DNA of 64,000 bases from an uncultured Pelagibacteraceae bacterium (GTDB taxonomy: Bacteria > Pseudomonadota > Alphaproteobacteria > Pelagibacterales > AG-422-B15). Location: positions 124,001 through 188,000 of the forward strand of contig CACMIV010000001.1 of NCBI GenBank assembly GCA_902613805.1. Reading direction: 5' to 3'. Below are positions 38,838 through 47,262 of this stretch, in pieces (position 1 is the first letter of the stretch; each line of letters starts with the position of its first letter). Made by a program: the position numbers and the translations under genes. A model generated the notes under the pieces. It was not told where the DNA came from, did not search any database, and worked only from the letters and a program-made list of their open reading frames with translations.

Positions 38838-38841
38838 TTTT

Positions 38842-39510
38842 TTACATCCTATTAATTGAATTAATAATTATTTTTTTTAATAATGCTGCAACTTTATTTA
38901 TCTTAGTTGAAGAAGAAAGTAAATCGTTTCTAATCTCAATTAAAGTATGATACAGGTTGTTTTTAAGACCATGCTTATACATAGTATCTCCAATTAAGTG
39001 ACCTTCATAAGGCTCATTGTCTCCAACTTTCATCTTCCTACGCTTCATTTCTATTATTATGCAATCACTCAGTCTTCTATCTTTATTAGATAATATGCCA
39101 AAATGAATATCTCTTTTTTTCTTTTTAAAGATTGGATTAAATGAATGTAAGGAAATTAATGTAGTTATATTGTTACGTTTTATGGTTGTTTTAATTTTAC
39201 GATGATATCTATTATAAATTTCTGAAATTCTTTTTCTTCTATCATTCTCATTTAAATTAACATTTTTTGAAATTATTTTCCTATCTACAATTTCTGGTAT
39301 CAATGTTGGATCTGACCTATCTCTATTTAAATCAACAATAAGCCGTGAATATTCACCAGTTATATATTTGGATTTAAGAAGATTGGATAAAGTAATACAC
39401 AATTCATATACACCTATATCGTAAGCAATATGTGAATTTACCAAATTTTTTTTGAGACCTAAATTATTTAGCGAATTAGGTATATAATTTGATGCATGAT
39501 CTGCAATCAA
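38842..39510 (-). CDS. N-formylglutamate amidohydrolase family protein
   Basis: The 222 residues shown begin at TTG 39510. Family motifs are ADHASNYIP at the very start, SHIAYDIGVYEL, GEYSRLIVDLNRDRSDPTLIPE, the SLHSFNPIF segment and IEIRNDLL. Members hydrolyse N-formyl-glutamate or related amides in histidine breakdown or peptide turnover; with no hut genes nearby the substrate is open. The first strand (ILLIADHAS) continues in frame upstream to a stop, with a CTG at 39540 as the most upstream start-like codon. The real start may therefore be CTG 39540 or another rare codon, 7 bases after rpmJ. Confidence 0.8.
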   Translation of the reverse strand: MIADHASNYIPNSLNNLGLKKNLVNSHIAYDIGVYELCITLSNLLKSKYITGEYSRLIVDLNRDRSDPTLIPEIVDRKIISKNVNLNENDRRKRISEIYNRYHRKIKTTIKRNNITTLISLHSFNPIFKKKKRDIHFGILSNKDRRLSDCIIIEMKRRKMKVGDNEPYEGHLIGDTMYKHGLKNNLYHTLIEIRNDLLSSSTKINKVAALLKKIIINSINRM

Positions 39511-39546
39511 AAGAATCTTTTTTTTGTTCTTTGTTGACAGATGCTA

Positions 39547-39672
39547 TTAGCCCTGACGAGCTTTCATTCTTGGATTTCTTTTATTGATTACGTACAAACG
39601 ACCTTTTCTTTTGATAAGTTTATTATTGCGGTCTCTTGTTTTAAGGTTTTTTAGAGAGCTTCTTACTTTCAT
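39547..39672 (-). CDS. rpmJ: 50S ribosomal protein L36
   Basis: This 41-residue ribosomal protein reads [14 protein letters not shown], then [21 protein letters not shown], the standard alphaproteobacterial L36 pattern. It lacks the Cys/His zinc ligands of the C+ form. It is too short for routine ORF finding. Its ATG overlaps the TGA of the 44-residue ORF upstream (ATGA), implying coupled translation. Confidence 0.95.
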   Translation of the reverse strand: MKVRSSLKNLKTRDRNNKLIKRKGRLYVINKRNPRMKARQG

Positions 39673-39803
39673 TGTTGAGGCTCCGGTTGAGGTGCGTTCG
39701 CTTCTTCTATCTTTTTAAGCCTAACTTTTTCTTTACGATTGTTATTTTTTCTAAATCTTATCTTATTAAGCCTAGCTTCTCTTAATTTGTTTGGTTTTTT
39801 CAT
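39669..39803 (-). CDS. 44-residue basic hypothetical protein coupled to rpmJ
   Basis: From ATG 39803 the frame encodes [17 protein letters not shown] and continues with a Lys/Arg/Asn-rich helix, then an acidic/Pro-Gln tail APQPEPQQ. I do not recognise the family. Support for it being real is the ATGA overlap with rpmJ, the ribosomal-protein-like composition and its position as first gene after tRNA-Val. It could be a leader peptide controlling rpmJ, or a small RNA-binding protein. No strong ribosome-binding site is seen before it. Confidence 0.5.
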   Translation of the reverse strand: MKKPNKLREARLNKIRFRKNNNRKEKVRLKKIEEANAPQPEPQQ

Positions 39804-39859
39804 AATTATGCGAATTTTTATATAAAATGTTAAAAAAAACAACTAATAATTGATTTTTT

Positions 39860-39934
39860 TGGTGGGCACGGTTGGGATCGAACCAACAACCCCCACGATG
39901 TCAACGTGATGCTCTACCACTGAGCTACGTGCCC
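39860..39934 (-). tRNA. tRNA-Val (anticodon GAC)
   Basis: The minus strand folds into a full cloverleaf: acceptor GGGCACG/CGTGCCC, D-stem GCTC/GAGC, anticodon stem TCACG/CGTGG with loop TTGACAT (anticodon GAC), and T-stem GTTGG/CCAAC with loop TTCGATC. The terminal CCA is encoded. It reads GUC and GUU valine codons. The + strand flank beyond the 5' end is AT-rich; no attachment-site-like repeat or integrase is next to it. Confidence 0.97.
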
Positions 39935-39977
39935 TTTTAATGCAATCTTATATATCATATTAAAAAAGTGTCCTATT

Positions 39978-41252
39978 TTATCTAGCAAATCTTTTAAGCC
40001 CTTCGGGAGTAAACTTCTTTTCATCATGTGGTTCTTCTAACCTCCATTGAATCTTTGGAATATCAGATGACCTTACATTTGATAATTGGTATCGTTTTGT
40101 GGCAAAATCATATGTTGCTGAATGTATTGATAGACACATTGGTTGGTCATAATAGTTTATTATTGGAAATTCTCTATACGACATTATTTCTTGATTATCG
40201 TCATATGTTTCTTCAACTAACATATTGTGGCTATCACTATCAAAGAACATTATACGCTGAGGTATAATGTGCCGCTTATCATCTCTCAAGGAGGCATTGA
40301 CAACATGAACATTGACTAATTCATATCGTAAAAAATCTTGATTGACATGGTAAGGGGTCAGTAATTCATTAATTGGTTTTTCATGAAATTTGTAAGCGTT
40401 ATAGGGCATTAATCTCTGCTGTGTGCCGATAAAAGTCCATTCATACCTATCTTTAGCTCCGTTAAATCCATCAAATTGGTCCGTTGTAGTAAGACCTTGA
40501 TTTGCACTCGGTTTATAATCATATGCTATATCTGGAGCTCGTCTAACACGCCTTGTGCTAGGGTTATATACCCAAGCTTGTCTTGGTTTTTTAAACGCGT
40601 TAAGTGATTCAATTACAAGAAGAGAGGCATCTGCTAATCTAGGAGGTTGTGTAACTTTAGACATAATCATTCCCTGCAAACCTTTTTCATTTTGAGTGAA
40701 GGGATTCCAATAATTTTTTGCAATTGCTTCACCAGCTCCAAAATTAGTAGAACCATCAGGATTTACGATAAAAAAAGGAGATGATCCATAAATATCTACA
40801 CCTCTGTACCTTAAAATATGATTCCATACATGATGTAGTGCTTCAGTAGGATTTGGAAAAGGAATACTTCCAACTACACCCTCGAGCCCCTCACCATTAT
40901 CTGTCAATATTGCATTTTTCGTTGTAAGCTCAGTTACTTCAGTCGGAACAGCGCAACTTCTTCGAGACTTATAGACTTTCATCTTAAAAGTATCTGGGTA
41001 AGACTTAAACATCTCAATTTGTCCGGTAGTTAATAAATTATCTCTATAATTAAGATAATTATCGCTATTTATTTCTAATAGTATTTCATCATTATGAAAA
41101 GGATCAGGATAAGAATTTCCTTCTTTATCATACGCATCAATTGGTTTCATTATTGGCTCTCTATCACCAATATTAAGAAGTAACTCAATATCTGCTTGGG
41201 CAAAAGAAAACGTAAATAAAAAAATCACTAGAAGTGTATATGCTTTAGTCAT
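39978..41252 (-). CDS. DUF1329 family outer-membrane/periplasmic protein
   Basis: From ATG 41252 the protein has 424 residues with a signal peptide (about 1-20, ending FAQA). The mature protein has the DUF1329 pattern: EILLEINSDNYLNYRDNLLTTGQ, FKMKVYKSRRSCAVP, GSIPFPNPTEALHHVWNHIL, RAPDIAYDYKP and YEWTFIGTQQRLMPYNAYKF. DUF1329 proteins resemble LolB/LolA-type lipid carriers and usually sit beside DUF1302 and RND-like exporters; neither is here. A role in moving a hydrophobic molecule through the envelope is inferred from the family. A longer start at 41273 would precede the signal peptide with 7 extra residues. Confidence 0.82.
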   Translation of the reverse strand: MTKAYTLLVIFLFTFSFAQADIELLLNIGDREPIMKPIDAYDKEGNSYPDPFHNDEILLEINSDNYLNYRDNLLTTGQIEMFKSYPDTFKMKVYKSRRSCAVPTEVTELTTKNAILTDNGEGLEGVVGSIPFPNPTEALHHVWNHILRYRGVDIYGSSPFFIVNPDGSTNFGAGEAIAKNYWNPFTQNEKGLQGMIMSKVTQPPRLADASLLVIESLNAFKKPRQAWVYNPSTRRVRRAPDIAYDYKPSANQGLTTTDQFDGFNGAKDRYEWTFIGTQQRLMPYNAYKFHEKPINELLTPYHVNQDFLRYELVNVHVVNASLRDDKRHIIPQRIMFFDSDSHNMLVEETYDDNQEIMSYREFPIINYYDQPMCLSIHSATYDFATKRYQLSNVRSSDIPKIQWRLEEPHDEKKFTPEGLKRFAR

Positions 41253-41306
41253 AAAAATATGATATAAGAACAATATTCTTTAAACAATCAATAATAATTT
41301 GTATTT

Positions 41307-42098
41307 ATGTCTGAAGATACAAAAGAATTTAGCATTTTTGCCAATCAATTGGCAGACGTAGCAAAAAAAATATCCCTTAAGTATTTTAAACAAAAAATTA
41401 AAATTAAAAATAAATTAAAAAATGGTTTCGATCCCGTAACGTATGCAGATACAAAAATACAAAATCAATTAAACCGTGCCATTTTAAAAACTTTTCCTGA
41501 TCATTCAATACTTGGTGAGGAAGAAAGTTTTATAAAAAAAAGTGACTTTGAATGGTGTATTGACCCAATTGATGGAACAAAATCCTACATACAAGGAGTT
41601 CCTTTATGGGGCACTCTTATTTCTCTTTCAAAAAGAGGAAAAACTATTTTGGGAGTCGTTGATATACCTGCACTAGACGAGAGGTACATTGGATTTAATC
41701 ACGTTGCTTTTAAAATTTGTAGAGGCAAAAAAACTAAATTAAAGGCAAGTAAAACTAAAAATTTATCCAAAGCAGTTCTTAATACCACGTCACCATATTT
41801 ATTTAATAATCTACAGGATCAAATATCTTTTGAAAAACTGATAAAATATGTCAAATCAACAAGGCTTGGAGGTGATTGTTATAGCTATTGCCTGCTAGCT
41901 GATGGACACGTTGATATAGTTGTTGAAAGCGGTTTGAAGCCTTGGGATATTAGAGCTCTAGAACCAATTATTAAAAATGCCGGTGGAATGATTAGAACAT
42001 GGGAGAATAAAACTGTCTTTAATGGCGGACGTATTATCGCATCATGTAATGTAAAATTGTTTAATGATTCTAGAAGAATATTAAAAAAACCCAGCTAG
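41307..42098 (+). CDS. hisN: Inositol-monophosphatase-fold phosphatase, HisN (histidinol-phosphatase)-like
   Basis: This magnesium-dependent phosphatase of 263 residues has LGEEES, CIDPIDGTKSYIQGVPLWG (metal motif) and GGDCYSYCLLADGHVDIVVE followed by KPWDIRALEPIIKNAGG. The YIQGVPLWGTLISL and the W-x-I-R-A-L-E-P ending fit the HisN group, which removes phosphate in histidine synthesis, better than SuhB. Other inositol-phosphatase paralogues remain possible. A terminator begins within its last codons. Confidence 0.75.
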   Translation: MSEDTKEFSIFANQLADVAKKISLKYFKQKIKIKNKLKNGFDPVTYADTKIQNQLNRAILKTFPDHSILGEEESFIKKSDFEWCIDPIDGTKSYIQGVPLWGTLISLSKRGKTILGVVDIPALDERYIGFNHVAFKICRGKKTKLKASKTKNLSKAVLNTTSPYLFNNLQDQISFEKLIKYVKSTRLGGDCYSYCLLADGHVDIVVESGLKPWDIRALEPIIKNAGGMIRTWENKTVFNGGRIIASCNVKLFNDSRRILKKPS

Positions 42099-42112
42099 TC
42101 CAGCTGGGTTTT
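42086..42112 (+). terminator. Intrinsic terminator overlapping the hisN stop
   Basis: AAAACCCAGCT and AGCTGGGTTTT form a perfect 11-bp stem with a 5-base loop, ending in TTTT. The 5' strand codes the last residues of HisN, and its stop TAG begins at the stem edge. It is the clearest terminator in the window and, being symmetrical with flanking A and T runs, may also act on the convergent SCP2 gene. Confidence 0.9.
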
Positions 42113-42135
42113 AATGATTTTAGCTAAATTAAATA

Positions 42136-42450
42136 TTAAGCAAGTGCGTCCATTACTGATTGTAATTTCATTGCGATAGACATATCGCCAGACACTTTTA
42201 ATTTACCTTGCATAAAAGCGGAAGTTCCATCAACTTCTCCAGATCTCATTTGTTCGAATGTTTCTAAAGACATAGAAAGTGTACAATCAGCTTCTTTATC
42301 TTCGTCTGAAACAGTATTGGGATTAGATTTTCCATCTAAAAAGATACAACCCGCACCTTCAAAATCAAACTTAACTGTTGCTCCAAGACCAGTATCTTTT
42401 CCTTCGATACCTTTTTGAAACTCAGCTAATAAACTAGCAACGTCAGCCAT
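42136..42450 (-). CDS. SCP2 sterol-binding domain protein
   Basis: This 104-residue stand-alone SCP2 domain has VKFDFEGAGCIFLDGK, the CTLSMSLETFEQMRSGEVDGTSAFMQGKLKVSGDMSIAMKL region (given in part: FMQGKLKVSGDMSIAMKLQ) and no signal peptide. SCP2 domains bind lipids or acyl-CoA and are common in Alphaproteobacteria without known partners. A single-gene unit is likely, since it is flanked by the hisN terminator and a divergent gene. Confidence 0.9.
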   Translation of the reverse strand: MADVASLLAEFQKGIEGKDTGLGATVKFDFEGAGCIFLDGKSNPNTVSDEDKEADCTLSMSLETFEQMRSGEVDGTSAFMQGKLKVSGDMSIAMKLQSVMDALA

Positions 42451-42530
42451 ATTTTATCTCCATTAATTAATTAGAATGGCAAATAAAACAATTTAGATTA
42501 TATATGTCAATGTTTAATTGATTATTAAAA

Positions 42531-43151
42531 ATGAAAAAACCAATTTTTTGGGAAAAAGCAAAAAAAGTACTCGCAAGCAAAGACAAAAAGCTTGGAAAAA
42601 TTATTAATAACTATCCTAAAGATTTTCTTTTTTCAAAATCTGATCCATTTTATACTTTAGCCCGATCAATAGTGGGGCAGCAAATATCAGTAAAAGCAGC
42701 TCAAGCTGTATGGGATAGATTTGAACATAAGGTAGTAAAAGTAACCCCAAAAAATACTATTAAAATGCACTTCAATAGCATGAAAGCGTGTGGACTTTCA
42801 CGGCAAAAAATTTCGTATTTAAGATCTCTCTCAATGGGATTTATTAATAGAGAATTAAAACCAAAAAAATGGATTAGTTATTCAGATGAAGAAATAATTG
42901 TAGAGTTAATTAAAATCAGAGGAATTGGACGATGGACAGCTGAAATGTTTCTTATCTTTAATTTATGTAGACCTGATGTTTTTCCCGTTGATGATATTGG
43001 ATTAATTAGAGGTATATGCAATTGTTATAACATAAAGTATCCAATTACAAAGGAGCATGCTATAAAAATCTCAAAAAAATGGAAACCATACAGATCTGTC
43101 GCCACTTGGTATTTTTGGAAAAGTTTAGATCCAATTCCGGTAGAATATTAA
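42531..43151 (+). CDS. DNA-3-methyladenine glycosylase (HhH-GPD, AlkA-like)
   Basis: This base-excision repair enzyme removing alkylated bases has 206 residues. The HhH-GPD core is plain: ARSIVGQQISVKAAQAVWDRF, the hairpin KIRGIGRWTAEMFLIF and the catalytic Asp in FPVDDIGLIRGI. It lacks the iron-sulfur cluster cysteines of MutY/Nth and the N-terminal TBP-like domain of E. coli AlkA, so it is the short bacterial form. One base separates it from the acyltransferase gene. Confidence 0.9.
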   Translation: MKKPIFWEKAKKVLASKDKKLGKIINNYPKDFLFSKSDPFYTLARSIVGQQISVKAAQAVWDRFEHKVVKVTPKNTIKMHFNSMKACGLSRQKISYLRSLSMGFINRELKPKKWISYSDEEIIVELIKIRGIGRWTAEMFLIFNLCRPDVFPVDDIGLIRGICNCYNIKYPITKEHAIKISKKWKPYRSVATWYFWKSLDPIPVEY

Positions 43152-43152
43152 T

Positions 43153-43968
43153 ATGAACAAAATTGACTTTTCATATGCTTCAAAGGTAGAGCACAACGCC
43201 GCTCAAAGATTAATTATCAAATTAATTGAAAACCTCACAGGGAAAAGAAAACTTGAAAAAATGTATAATGACTATTCATTAAATCAATCAGATCCAATTG
43301 ATTTTTGGAGTGACATTATTAGATTGATGGACATAAAAGTTGTAAATAAATCAATCGAACCTCTTACTGTTCCTAAAACTGGCTCATTATTGGTAATAGC
43401 TAATCATCCATTTGGCATAATTGATGGTCTAATTTTATGTTCACTAATTTCAAAAACAAGACATGATTTTAAAATAATGACACATGAAACTCTGAAATTT
43501 TTGCCGCAACTAGATAAATATATTTTGCCTGTAGATTTTAGTAATAAAAAACAAAATTTAAAAATAAACTTAGAAACTGCAAAAAATGCAAAAAATCATC
43601 TCAAAAATAAAGGTGCTCTCATTATTTTTCCATCTGGAAGTGTGTCTACAGCAAAAAATTTAAAGGCTAAGGCACAAGACGACAATTGGAAGTTGTTTCC
43701 AGCAAAGCTTATTCAGCAAACTCATACAGATGTTTTACCTATTTATTTTGATGGCAAAAATGGTTTAATGTTCCATTTATTTGCATCAAAAATAAAAAAT
43801 CAAACACTTAAATATTCATCTTATATTTATGAAACAAGGAAGAAAATAGGCAAAGAAATCACCATATACTCGGGCGACGTAATTAAATACGAAAAAATTG
43901 CTAAAATATCTGATCGAAAAGAATTAATCCAATTTTTAAAAGATACGACGTATAATCTGAAAATTTAG
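43153..43968 (+). CDS. Lysophospholipid acyltransferase family protein
   Basis: This is a probable membrane-associated acyltransferase (PlsC/LPLAT fold) of 271 residues. Acceptor-site motifs are LLVIANHPFGIIDGLI (the His and Asp of an HPFGxxD-type block) and GALIIFPSGSVSTAKNLKA (the FPxG block). This variant resembles the hemolysin-like/OlsA-type LPLAT branch. The substrate could be lysophosphatidate, lyso-ornithine lipid or a lipid A-like acceptor. The C-terminal TIYSGDVIKYEKI is typical of the branch. It shares a unit with the glycosylase upstream. Confidence 0.82.
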   Translation: MNKIDFSYASKVEHNAAQRLIIKLIENLTGKRKLEKMYNDYSLNQSDPIDFWSDIIRLMDIKVVNKSIEPLTVPKTGSLLVIANHPFGIIDGLILCSLISKTRHDFKIMTHETLKFLPQLDKYILPVDFSNKKQNLKINLETAKNAKNHLKNKGALIIFPSGSVSTAKNLKAKAQDDNWKLFPAKLIQQTHTDVLPIYFDGKNGLMFHLFASKIKNQTLKYSSYIYETRKKIGKEITIYSGDVIKYEKIAKISDRKELIQFLKDTTYNLKI

Positions 43969-43987
43969 ATATAATTAAAAAATTATA

Positions 43988-44662
43988 TTAAATGACCATT
44001 CTTATTAGTTGAAATGCTTCAGCATATTTACATCCATTTTGACTTCCTCTAAACTTTGATAGTGCTTGAACAGCCTCTATAGATCTTGACGGTGTTTTAC
44101 TATTAATTTGAGACTTATATAATTTTAGTGTCTTAATTTTATCATTCAAAGTATCATCAATATTAATGAAAAAATTTGGATTGAACATTGGCTCTACATT
44201 AGAAGCATTCCAGTGTGTTTCAGACAAAGTTTCATATAGTAATACATTTTTAGGAGAAGATTTCTTTGTTGGCCTACATGCAACCATTGTTGAGTCAAAA
44301 ATGATTCTGTGATCTATATGTCGATCTGGAAACGGTGCAAAAACTGTATCAGGCTTTCTTTTATTTATAAATGAATATATCATGTGATTTAACTCACTGA
44401 CAGGCACTTCATTTACTTTTGTAGCAGGTATTTCTAAAAAATTATAATCTTTTACTCCAAGAAATTTAAACGCTTTTATTGACTCATTTTTTGTTAAAGT
44501 AAAATCTTTTTTATTATACAAAGGTGGTAAATGACCTGATACGACAAGTATCGAAACTTTGACTTTACTTTTTATAAACTTTTTAATTGAGCCTCCTAAA
44601 CCAAGCGTCTCATCATCAGGGTGTGGCGCAATAATCACTATATTTTTAAAGTTTTTCATCAT
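43988..44662 (-). CDS. PIG-L family deacetylase
   Basis: This zinc-dependent LmbE/PIG-L deacetylase has 224 residues with IIAPHPDDETLGLGGSIKKF (zinc-binding PHPDDE), PFPDRHIDHRIIF (third ligand) and TKVNEVPVSELN. Family members remove acetyl from GlcNAc-type sugars in GPI, mycothiol or antibiotic synthesis. As last gene of a five-gene surface-sugar operon it may deacetylate an N-acetyl sugar, nucleotide-bound or lipid-bound; that is inference. The start overlaps the methyltransferase stop by 4 bases. Confidence 0.88.
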   Translation of the reverse strand: MMKNFKNIVIIAPHPDDETLGLGGSIKKFIKSKVKVSILVVSGHLPPLYNKKDFTLTKNESIKAFKFLGVKDYNFLEIPATKVNEVPVSELNHMIYSFINKRKPDTVFAPFPDRHIDHRIIFDSTMVACRPTKKSSPKNVLLYETLSETHWNASNVEPMFNPNFFINIDDTLNDKIKTLKLYKSQINSKTPSRSIEAVQALSKFRGSQNGCKYAEAFQLIRMVI

Positions 44663-45909
44663 AGGGTTATTGTTCTTAGATCTGGAAGTGGAACTATTAT
44701 TTTAATATTTTTAATTTTTTTTGATTTTAATTTATCTACTATATCATCGACAAAGTTCCATGCAAATATAATTAGATAATTTGGTTTATTGATAATAATT
44801 TTTTTAAAATTTACAATCTCAATACTTGATTGGGGAATAAATTTATTAATTTTTAGTTTATTGTCTTCAATTGTGTATTGAATACCCGATTTTGATAGTT
44901 TAGATAGCTTAAGAAGTAGTACTGCCTTAGTAGGGGCCCCATATCCATAAACAGTAAAATTTTCATTTATTTTGCTAGTGACAAATTTATTCAACCTTAA
45001 CATTTTTTGTTGAATTTTTTTTTGCCATTGGGACATGTGTTTCTTATTATAAATAGATTTTTTTCTTTCATTTGAGAGAAACTTAGAGACTTGTTGACTG
45101 TTTTGTTCAGTACTTTTCTTACAAAGAACTCTAAGCGTTCCTCCTTGAACACTGTTTGTTGATATATTAATCACTTGAAATCCAATTTTATTAAGAAAAA
45201 GCACTATTGGGTTGGCGTGATGATAATCTAGATGTTCATGATAGATTGTATCAAATAAGTTTTTTTCAACTACATTTACAAAATAGCCAACTTCAAAACA
45301 AAAATATCCATTATTTTTTAATAAATATAGAATATTTGAGAATACATTTTTAATTTCATTTACGTGCGCTAATACGTTATGACTTGTTATAAAATCAACT
45401 TCACCAAAATCGTTTCTTATCTTTTTAGCCGAACTTTCATTGAAAAATTTATTATATGTGAAGATTCTATTACTATTTGCAATTTTAGAAGGTAATATTG
45501 CTGGATCAATACCAATAACTTTTAATTTTTTTTTCTTAAATGCCTTTAAGCATGTCCCATCGTTTGAACCAATGTCTAGAACAATATCATTTTTTTTTAA
45601 ATGGCATCTATTTACAATCCAATCTGCATAATTTTTAAAATGATTGATAAAACTTGGCGCAACTCCTGTAAGATATGTATAATTAGTTGCAAAAAGTTTT
45701 TTCGAATGGACCTCGTGGCCGAGTTGAAAATGATTACACGAATTACAATTATTAAGAACTAATCTATAGGAAATTTTTGACTTGGATTGGCGAGCGTTTA
45801 GCGCTAAATCATTTCCTAGAGGTAGACTTCCAAAATCAAGCATCTTCGACAATTCTCTAGATTCACATAGTCTACATTTGTTTATTTTCTTTATTTTTCT
45901 CACTAACAA
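44659..45909 (-). CDS. SAM-dependent sugar methyltransferase, TylCIII-like C-methyltransferase family
   Basis: The 416 residues fit the three-domain NDP-hexose C-methyltransferase layout. An N-terminal zinc domain has Cys12, Cys15, Cys55 and Cys58 (CRLC and CNSC). A SAM-binding Rossmann domain has IVLDIGSNDGTCLKAFKK and ITSHNVLAHVNEI, with the active-site-type YHEHLDYHHANP. A C-terminal domain has FTVYGYGAPTKAVLLL. In TylC3 and TcaB9 this family C-methylates keto sugars. The start overlaps the cupin stop by 7 bases. A methyl-branched sugar is the likely product, but the substrate is unknown. Confidence 0.88.
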   Translation of the reverse strand: MLVRKIKKINKCRLCESRELSKMLDFGSLPLGNDLALNARQSKSKISYRLVLNNCNSCNHFQLGHEVHSKKLFATNYTYLTGVAPSFINHFKNYADWIVNRCHLKKNDIVLDIGSNDGTCLKAFKKKKLKVIGIDPAILPSKIANSNRIFTYNKFFNESSAKKIRNDFGEVDFITSHNVLAHVNEIKNVFSNILYLLKNNGYFCFEVGYFVNVVEKNLFDTIYHEHLDYHHANPIVLFLNKIGFQVINISTNSVQGGTLRVLCKKSTEQNSQQVSKFLSNERKKSIYNKKHMSQWQKKIQQKMLRLNKFVTSKINENFTVYGYGAPTKAVLLLKLSKLSKSGIQYTIEDNKLKINKFIPQSSIEIVNFKKIIINKPNYLIIFAWNFVDDIVDKLKSKKIKNIKIIVPLPDLRTITL

Positions 45910-46325
45910 TGTTTTCTTAACATTTCTTGTATATTATTAAAGTTTACAAAATCTACTCTTATTGTATCACTTTCATAGGTTTTCTGATCTCTAGGGTTTA
46001 GACTACTTACAATTAATGTTGTTTCCACAGGAAAATAGGTTGCATGAATTTCCATAGAAGGCGTAAATATATTGTCTCCTTGATTAACTTCTAAATAGTT
46101 TACGTCCTCTACATCTATTTTTCTAAAAAAATAATCTATTTTACCCTTCAATACGTACATTAGATGCCAGTCAGTCAAATGATAATGGTTAGATCTTATT
46201 GTGTGTGCATTACATTTTATGATTGAAACATTACTTACTTTGTCATCAACTATAGACAGGATTTCACCTCTTTCATCTTGATCTCTAAGAATATTTTTGA
46301 ATAAAGTTGATTTTTCAGGAAGCAT
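45903..46325 (-). CDS. Cupin-domain protein, probable sugar-modifying enzyme
   Basis: This 140-residue single-domain cupin has IKCNAHTIRSNHYHLTDWHLMYVL (metal-site His residues), YFFRKIDVEDVNY and FTPSMEIHATYFPVETTLIV. The start DERGEILSI resembles RmlC/FdtA-type sugar epimerases and ketoisomerases. It lies between a Gfo/Idh oxidoreductase and a C-methyltransferase, so isomerisation or epimerisation of a keto-sugar is plausible. Binding without catalysis is an alternative. It overlaps both neighbours. Confidence 0.75.
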   Translation of the reverse strand: MLPEKSTLFKNILRDQDERGEILSIVDDKVSNVSIIKCNAHTIRSNHYHLTDWHLMYVLKGKIDYFFRKIDVEDVNYLEVNQGDNIFTPSMEIHATYFPVETTLIVSSLNPRDQKTYESDTIRVDFVNFNNIQEMLRKHC

Positions 46326-47262
46326 GATGTTTAAAATTTGTGTATTGCGATATTAATAATTCTAAATCTAAAATATTTCTCTTAATGTTAACGTTGATTA
46401 ATTTTTGGTTTTTGTGAATATCTGTTTTAACTTTTTTTAGCATTTCTTCAAATAAATTTCCATCATTAATAGTTCTTATTTTACCATTGGTCTTGTTATT
46501 AGTTATAATTTTTTTTTCAGCCTTTCTTCCATAAAAAAAATATTCAAATTTTATATAAAATTTATTTTTAAAGTTAATTTTGACAAAGTTTTCATAATTA
46601 TTGTCTATTCCAAAATTAACATTCAAATTTATTTGATTCATTTTCCCCATAATTTTAAATTTTTCTTTTGTATAATTTCCATAATTTTCTATTGAGACAA
46701 TTTTGATTTCATTATTTTCTGATATATCGTTTATCAATGAAATAGGATAACAACCAATATCATATATCAACGACGACGTAATATTTTTAATAGATCTAAA
46801 AGTATTTGATGGTATTTTAGGTATACAAAATTTAATATCTAATGACTTTATATTTTCCCTATTCTTCTGAAATGTCTCAATAAATTCAGAGTAAATTTTA
46901 CCATAACGATGCATAAAACATTCAAAAAAATATTTTGATCTACTTTGTGCTATTTTTTTAATACTTTCAAACTCTTCTGTAGATAGAAAAATTGGCTTTT
47001 CGATAAGACAATTAAAGTCGTTCAATAACAATTTCTTTGCTAATTCATAATGTGTTGAGGGAGGTGTTGATATGTAAAAAATATAATCTTTATCTAATTT
47101 ACTGATTGCTTGATCAACAGTATCAAATTTTAAAACGTCGTTTTCTTTTAAATCAAAACTGCTTGTAACAGCGGCTATATTGACATTTTTTAAATTTCTT
47201 ATGGCTGGAATAATTTTTTTCTTTGCATGCTCACCAAGCCCTACTATACAAAATTTATTCAT
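46315..47262 (-). CDS. Gfo/Idh/MocA family oxidoreductase
   Basis: This NAD(P)-dependent oxidoreductase has 315 residues with the N-terminal dinucleotide motif FCIVGLGEHAKKKIIPAI, YIFYISTPPSTHYELAKKLL and NCLIEKPIFLSTEEFESI (the catalytic EKP lysine). The C-terminal sheet domain is Lys/Asn-rich and diverged. In sugar clusters such enzymes oxidise or reduce C3 or C4 of nucleotide sugars. It abuts the WecA-like gene (no gap) and overlaps the cupin gene by 11 bases. Confidence 0.88.
   Translation of the reverse strand: MNKFCIVGLGEHAKKKIIPAIRNLKNVNIAAVTSSFDLKENDVLKFDTVDQAISKLDKDYIFYISTPPSTHYELAKKLLLNDFNCLIEKPIFLSTEEFESIKKIAQSRSKYFFECFMHRYGKIYSEFIETFQKNRENIKSLDIKFCIPKIPSNTFRSIKNITSSLIYDIGCYPISLINDISENNEIKIVSIENYGNYTKEKFKIMGKMNQINLNVNFGIDNNYENFVKINFKNKFYIKFEYFFYGRKAEKKIITNNKTNGKIRTINDGNLFEEMLKKVKTDIHKNQKLINVNIKRNILDLELLISQYTNFKHHAS

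Noticed and set aside
39860-39934. tRNA-Val as an integration site of a genomic island
   Set aside because: No integrase, no direct repeat of the tRNA end and no mobile genes nearby; the polysaccharide island begins about 4 kb away behind ordinary genes.
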